Shown: piece by piece, positions 23,287-27,176 of the stretch
How positions within the stretch are numbered: the first letter of the stretch is position 1
Layout of the letters: every line of letters starts with the position of its first letter
From: an uncultured beta proteobacterium
Lineage (GTDB): Bacteria > Pseudomonadota > Gammaproteobacteria > Burkholderiales > Burkholderiaceae_B
Direction of reading: 5' to 3'
DNA length: 27,176 nt
Assembly (NCBI GenBank): GCA_903924715.1
Contig: CAIYCP010000355.1
Coordinates: 1-27,176 of the forward strand
Position numbers and translations under genes: made by a program
Notes under the pieces: model-generated
What the model was told of the DNA's origin: nothing
The model's input: the letters and a program-made list of their open reading frames with translations, nothing else
Databases searched by the model: none

Positions 23287-24818
23287 CAGAAGTCCAGCGT
23301 ATTTTGTTGATCCGTTGGTTTCACGACAGATGTTTTTTTGACGGTTGTCAGGCGCTTGCGTGAACCATGCTTTTGTAGCACCTCGCGTTTCGTTGCACGA
23401 ACGTTGGCCCGTGCTCGAACAGCATAGAGCTTTTGTTTTGCCGCTCGCGTGCTCGCTTCAAGTTCGACGATCGGTACGCTCAAGTCCTTGCCGACATATA
23501 CATTGTGTTGGACCTGCAGCGACTGAGGCATCTTCCAGGGTTCCAGCAGCCAGGTATCCGGTACTCGTCGCATCGCGGGCAGCCAGCGTCTGACAAACGT
23601 GCCGTTTGGGTCGTGATCCTGCGCCTGTTTAATCGGGTTATAGATGCGCGGGATATTGATTCCTGTTGTACCCGATTGCATCTGCAACTGACTCCAGTGA
23701 ATACCGGGTTCGTAATCTAAAAACTGACGTGCCAGCCAATGTCCAACCGGACGCCAGTCCAGCCAAAGAGGGTAGGCGGCAGTCGACACTAACATTGCAC
23801 GCATTCTAAAATTCAACCAGCCGGTTTCGCGCAACATCGCGACGCAGGCGTCGACCATCGGCCAACCCGTCTGACCTGCTTTAAGCGCCTCAAAGTGCGC
23901 GGCATTCCAGTCGCCTTCACGCAGACCATCGTAGCCCCGATGCATGTTTTGAAATTCAATCTCAGGCTCACTTTCAAGCTTCTGGATAAAGTGGCAGTGC
24001 CAGTACAGCCGACTGACAAAGGCCGTTAAGCCTTTTTTATGCCAGGCTTGCGCAGGGCCCAACGCCTTGAGCTGCAGTGCAGTCGCTTGTGCAACTTCAC
24101 GCAGGCTCAAGCAACCAAAGGCGAGATACGCTGACAGACGCGAACAGGCGGTAGGCGCCGACAGAGGTGACGATATCCCTCCGCGGTATTGCTGGCTGCG
24201 GTCGTTTAAAAAACTGTTTAAAACGTCTAGGGCGAGCTTGCGTCCGCCGCGTTGTCGTTGCGCAGGCTCTGCGGTGTCCAGACCGAGGGCCGCAGCAGCG
24301 GGCAGCGCAGGCTCGAGCCATGGCAACGGGACACAAGGGATCAAGGTTGGGGCAGGCAGGCAGGGTTGCCCGACATGTTGATCCCAAAGATTTTTCCAGA
24401 GGTCGCGATCTTTTAAACCACGGGTGACGCCAAAATGCTGACTCTGCTGCCAGGAGATCGCGTACAAGCGACACCAACGCGCCACCGCACGATCGCGTGA
24501 ATACGACAGTGCGTTACCCGTCTCTTGATGCGAATACAGGGTGTGGAAGGGTTTGAACGCATAAAGTTTATCGAGCACGTCGATGGCTTCGCCCTTGACG
24601 ACGTGCAGTAGGCCCCCGCGTCGCTTGAACTCAAGGTACAGGTCGCGCAGACTTTCGAGCAGAAAGTGATAGTGCTGAGTCGCAGCATCTGCGCTGCGCC
24701 ACAAAGAAGGTTCGACGATGTACAGGCATAGCACCGGGCCGTGACAGAGTGCTTGAGTCAGTGCGGCATGGTCATTGAGCCGCAGATCACGTTTAAACCA
24801 AACAACGCTGTAACTCAT
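23286..24818 (-). CDS. Cryptochrome/DNA photolyase family flavoprotein
   Basis: The protein has 510 residues. The N-terminal antenna-binding domain begins VVWFKRDLRLNDHAAL. The FAD domain includes FVSRLYWHCHFIQKLE, MVDACVAMLRETGWLNFRMRAMLVST and NPIKQAQDHDPNGTFVRRWLP, all standard. Around Trp375 it reads IHWSQLQMQSGTTG where classical CPD photolyases have a WQWAASTGTD-like segment, so its lesion specificity, or whether it is a cryptochrome, is open. The last 50 residues form a basic tail rich in Arg and Lys ending QQNTLDF, which fits the relaxed beta-clamp motif Gln-x-x-Leu-x-Phe (505-510). First gene of a unit with the DUF2256 fusion (one-base overlap). No clear ribosome site precedes the ATG. 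Confidence 0.92.
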   Translation of the reverse strand: MSYSVVWFKRDLRLNDHAALTQALCHGPVLCLYIVEPSLWRSADAATQHYHFLLESLRDLYLEFKRRGGLLHVVKGEAIDVLDKLYAFKPFHTLYSHQETGNALSYSRDRAVARWCRLYAISWQQSQHFGVTRGLKDRDLWKNLWDQHVGQPCLPAPTLIPCVPLPWLEPALPAAAALGLDTAEPAQRQRGGRKLALDVLNSFLNDRSQQYRGGISSPLSAPTACSRLSAYLAFGCLSLREVAQATALQLKALGPAQAWHKKGLTAFVSRLYWHCHFIQKLESEPEIEFQNMHRGYDGLREGDWNAAHFEALKAGQTGWPMVDACVAMLRETGWLNFRMRAMLVSTAAYPLWLDWRPVGHWLARQFLDYEPGIHWSQLQMQSGTTGINIPRIYNPIKQAQDHDPNGTFVRRWLPAMRRVPDTWLLEPWKMPQSLQVQHNVYVGKDLSVPIVELEASTRAAKQKLYAVRARANVRATKREVLQKHGSRKRLTTVKKTSVVKPTDQQNTLDF

Positions 24819-24851
24819 GCTGGGGCAACCGGCCTATGTTATGGCCAGCCA

Positions 24852-24877
24852 CCGCCGCCTCTGAGGCGATGCGGCGG
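24852..24877. terminator. GC-rich hairpin in the gap before the photolyase gene
   Basis: CCGCCGC at 24852-24858 pairs with GCGGCGG at 24871-24877 over a 12-base loop. It lies 9 bases past the MmgE/PrpD stop codon and 34 bases upstream of the photolyase start on the same strand. It probably ends or attenuates read-through from the MmgE/PrpD unit. No T-run follows. It occupies most of the 68-base gap, leaving little room for a separate photolyase promoter. Confidence 0.5.
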
Positions 24878-24886
24878 CTACGGCAC

Positions 24887-26254
24887 TTATTTAAAAAGCT
24901 GTCGGATACTCGGTAAAGCCTCTAAGGTCGAGATACGATCATATAGAGCAGCATCCGCACCTTTGATAGAACTGTTTGCAGCTTTACCTGTTTCAAGACA
25001 ATCCATGAACTTACGCTTGAGGCCCGCAGCATCAATCGGGTTCAGTGCATTACCTAACGGGAAGCGAATCTCGCCCGAATCAAACTTGCGGCCATCATTG
25101 GTCTCGATGGTAACGCGATCCGTCAGCGCAAAAGCGGGGTCAAGTGGGCACACGGTATCCACGGTTTCAAGAGAGACTTTGCTGAACAGTCCCGAGACGT
25201 CTGAGCGCGTCGCAAATGAGTCGGTGAGCTGAGCCAAACCTACGTCGCGCGCAACAATGGCCGAAGCCACCGCAAACTCAGCGCTAAATTTAGCTTCCAG
25301 GCCGGTGACTGGATGATGGTTTCTCAGCATTGAGGCTTGTGCAACGCCCGTTTTGATATGTACCTGTTTGATTTGATTAGGCTGAAGATTTTCTGCTTCG
25401 ACAATTTTCAAAACGCCATCGATGGTACGGTGCGATGAATAGCATACGGGGTAGCGTTTAATCGACAGACCGGTTTCTAAAATTCGCAAGGTCTTGCCCA
25501 GTGTGTCTGCGGGTCTTGTGCGATCAACGCGCCCGGCCTTTGAAAGCGCATTGAGGTAGCCCGCTGGGTGCTCAAAGACATCGGCGGCTGAGGTCATCCC
25601 GAGCATCGACAAACGAACGGCCTCAATGCCGTGGGCAGCTGCACGACCGGCGTGAAAGGGCTTGGTCATCGTCCCAAAATTGGCGACTAAACCACTGGCA
25701 AGACTGGCTGAAATCGCGAGCGCCTGCATCGCGTCAGCCTCAGATAAGTGGCGCAGGTAAGCAACCGAGGCGGCGGCACCGACGGCACCAAACACGCCCG
25801 TTGGATGCCAGCCTTTTAGATGGTATTGATCGGTTTCACGGCTCACAAGTTCTGCCCAAACCTCGTAGCCCACGATATAGGCACGCAAGGCATCCAAGCC
25901 TGAACAGTTCAGCAAATAACCTTCGGCCAGGATGGCGGGCACTAAGGCCGTGCTGGGATGGCCAGACAAGGCGACATCATCGTAATCCAGCGCATGACCA
26001 GCCACTGCAGTGATAAAGGCCGCTTGCGCAGAGGGGTGCATCGTCCCGAGGAAGGGTACGGGTGCTTCCGCCGGCGTTTTTGTTTCGGCAAAGAATTTGC
26101 GCACGATGTTGACGACAGGTTCGTTGTGACCTGCCATCATGGTCGCGATCGTGTCCATAAACCCGGTTTTGGCTACGGCAAGGGCTGCTTGTTCGTTGCT
26201 ACCAAAAGTAGGTTTAGCTACAAAGGCTGCGAGGGCTTTGGTTAATCCAGTCAT
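24887..26254 (-). CDS. MmgE/PrpD family protein
   Basis: The protein has 455 residues, typical for the family. Recognisable segments are GHALDYDDVALSGHPSTALVPA, the WHPTGVFGAVGAAA helix, NFGTMTKPFHAGRAAAHG and KRYPVCYSSHRTIDG. The family includes 2-methylcitrate dehydratase (PrpD), cis-aconitate decarboxylase and MmgE; all are metal-independent lyases acting on carboxylic acids. No methylcitrate synthase or other prp gene is nearby, so a specific PrpD call is not justified. It begins 26 bases after an acyl-CoA dehydrogenase gene, which suggests a joint role in degrading an organic acid. Confidence 0.94.
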   Translation of the reverse strand: MTGLTKALAAFVAKPTFGSNEQAALAVAKTGFMDTIATMMAGHNEPVVNIVRKFFAETKTPAEAPVPFLGTMHPSAQAAFITAVAGHALDYDDVALSGHPSTALVPAILAEGYLLNCSGLDALRAYIVGYEVWAELVSRETDQYHLKGWHPTGVFGAVGAAASVAYLRHLSEADAMQALAISASLASGLVANFGTMTKPFHAGRAAAHGIEAVRLSMLGMTSAADVFEHPAGYLNALSKAGRVDRTRPADTLGKTLRILETGLSIKRYPVCYSSHRTIDGVLKIVEAENLQPNQIKQVHIKTGVAQASMLRNHHPVTGLEAKFSAEFAVASAIVARDVGLAQLTDSFATRSDVSGLFSKVSLETVDTVCPLDPAFALTDRVTIETNDGRKFDSGEIRFPLGNALNPIDAAGLKRKFMDCLETGKAANSSIKGADAALYDRISTLEALPSIRQLFK

Positions 26255-26280
26255 GTTTATCTCTTTGTTGTCGTTGTTTT

Positions 26281-27176
26281 TTAAAATGAACGCGGCATAC
26301 CCAACATGTGTTCACCGATGTATGAAAGCACTAAGTTGGTCGAAATCGGTGCAATCTGAAATAGACGTGTTTCGCGCCATTTGCGTTCGACATCGTACTC
26401 TTTGGCATAGCCAAAGCCTCCATGGCACTGTATGCAGGCTTCAGCCGCGTGCCAGGTTGCCTCAGAGGCGAGCAACTTACCCATATTGGCATCGTCGCCA
26501 CAGGGCAGCCCTGCGTCATAGAGCGCTGCCGCACGGCGTAAGACCAAGTCTGCTGCGTCGGTCTCGGCGTGGGCGCGTGCAATCGGAAATTGCACGGCTT
26601 GGTTTTGTCCAATCGGGCGATCAAAGACGCGGCGCTCGTTGACATAGGCTATCGAGGTTTTGGTAAACCAGCGTGCATCGCCAATCGCTTCGGCTGAAAC
26701 CAAAATACGCTCGGCATTCATGCCGTCAAGAATATATTTAAAGCCTTTGCCTTCTTCGCCGATCAGACAGTCAGCAGGGATCTTTAAATTATCAAAAAAT
26801 ACTTCTGTCGCGTGATGGTTGATCATCGCTTTAAGTGGACGAATATCAAGACCTTTACCCAGGCCGTCGCGAATGTCTAACAAAAAGACAGACAAGCCAT
26901 CGCTTTTCTTTTTGCATTGTTCAACAGGTGTCGTACGCGCCAATAACAGCATCAGATCAGAGTGCAGGGCACGTGAGGTCCAAACTTTTTGCCCGTTAAT
27001 GACGTAATGATCGCCTTGACGCTCGGCACGTGTTTTTAGTTTGGTGGTGTCAGTGCCTGTTGTCGGTTCGGTGACGCCAAAGGCCTGCAAGCGCACTTTG
27101 CCTGCAGCGATATCGGGCAAATATTTTTTCTTTTGAGCGTCGCTTCCATGACGCAATACTGTACCCATGGTGTACA
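26281..27176 (-). CDS. Acyl-CoA dehydrogenase family protein, partial (N-terminus beyond the window)
   Basis: The frame stays open to the right edge, so the N-terminal helical domain is missing; about 298 residues are visible. The FAD-binding middle domain is marked by FGVTEPTTGTDTTKLKT and by WTSRALHSDLMLLLART. The C-terminal domain follows, with CIQCHGGFGYAKEYDVERKWRETRLFQIAPIS. In MCAD-type enzymes the catalytic glutamate lies in a YEGT motif at this last position; here it reads QIAPIS, with no Glu. The base may be elsewhere, as in isovaleryl-CoA dehydrogenase, or the enzyme may do different chemistry. It is followed by the MmgE/PrpD gene on the same strand. Confidence 0.93.
   Translation of the reverse strand, partial: YTMGTVLRHGSDAQKKKYLPDIAAGKVRLQAFGVTEPTTGTDTTKLKTRAERQGDHYVINGQKVWTSRALHSDLMLLLARTTPVEQCKKKSDGLSVFLLDIRDGLGKGLDIRPLKAMINHHATEVFFDNLKIPADCLIGEEGKGFKYILDGMNAERILVSAEAIGDARWFTKTSIAYVNERRVFDRPIGQNQAVQFPIARAHAETDAADLVLRRAAALYDAGLPCGDDANMGKLLASEATWHAAEACIQCHGGFGYAKEYDVERKWRETRLFQIAPISTNLVLSYIGEHMLGMPRSF

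Noticed and set aside
24097..24477. Long open frames in other frames inside the photolyase genes
   Set aside because: They overlap fully conserved photolyase coding sequence, show no recognisable domain and reflect codon composition.
24852..24877. GC-rich hairpin as a REP-type repeat or CRISPR repeat
   Set aside because: Only one copy is seen in the window and there are no spacers; a transcript-end hairpin is simpler.

Overview
The window is gene-dense bacterial chromosome with moderate GC and almost no non-coding space; no intergenic gap exceeds about 210 bp. The gene content points to a betaproteobacterium of the order Burkholderiales, probably Alcaligenaceae or a close relative. The clues are a Bug/TctC periplasmic receptor, a CaiB-type CoA-transferase, MmgE/PrpD and acyl-CoA dehydrogenase neighbours, an M23 peptidase with the N-terminal domain common in that order, and a DenD/OtnK/OtnC sugar-acid operon. 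This placement is inferred from content, since no rRNA or other phylogenetic marker is present. I found no tRNA, rRNA, insertion sequence, phage gene or CRISPR array.

Layout. 1-1308 (+): the end of a molybdenum-hydroxylase operon, with the tail of the FAD subunit followed by a fusion of the [2Fe-2S] subunit to a CoxG-like domain. 1305-2896 (-): Bug receptor and a histidine phosphatase. 3098-3439 (+): DUF805 membrane protein. 3447-5181 (-): MOSC protein and M23 peptidase. 5268-5750 (+): YajQ. 5829-9524 (-): a three-gene unit of an aconitase-superfamily hydratase with its swivel domain first, an Ogt-type alkyltransferase and a YqjM-like ene-reductase. 9712-12711 (+): otnK-otnC-denD for four-carbon sugar acids. 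12708-14757 (-): CoA-transferase and an SDR protein without the usual catalytic residues. 14845-15333 (+): GNAT. 15338-16945 (-): gamma-glutamyltransferase family.

17079-20703 (+) holds folE (GTP cyclohydrolase I), a stand-alone BLUF blue-light receptor, an MFS transporter, pterin-4a-carbinolamine dehydratase and a 3-hydroxyisobutyrate dehydrogenase family enzyme. Facing it, 20740-24818 (-) holds a photolyase/cryptochrome, a DUF2256-[4Fe-4S] photolyase fusion of the PhrB/CryB type and a 2-oxoglutarate/Fe dioxygenase. Blue-light sensing, pterin synthesis and recycling and two flavin photo-enzymes thus sit within 8 kb, which makes this the most coherent candidate system here. 24887-27176 (-) is a MmgE/PrpD protein and an acyl-CoA dehydrogenase cut by the window edge.

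The main unusual points are the two domain fusions, each joined at a run of 7-8 A directly before an in-frame ATG; a possible beta-clamp-binding motif at the C-terminus of the first photolyase; the degenerate SDR active site; the swivel-first hydratase; and several short palindromes at convergent gene ends and in two promoter regions.
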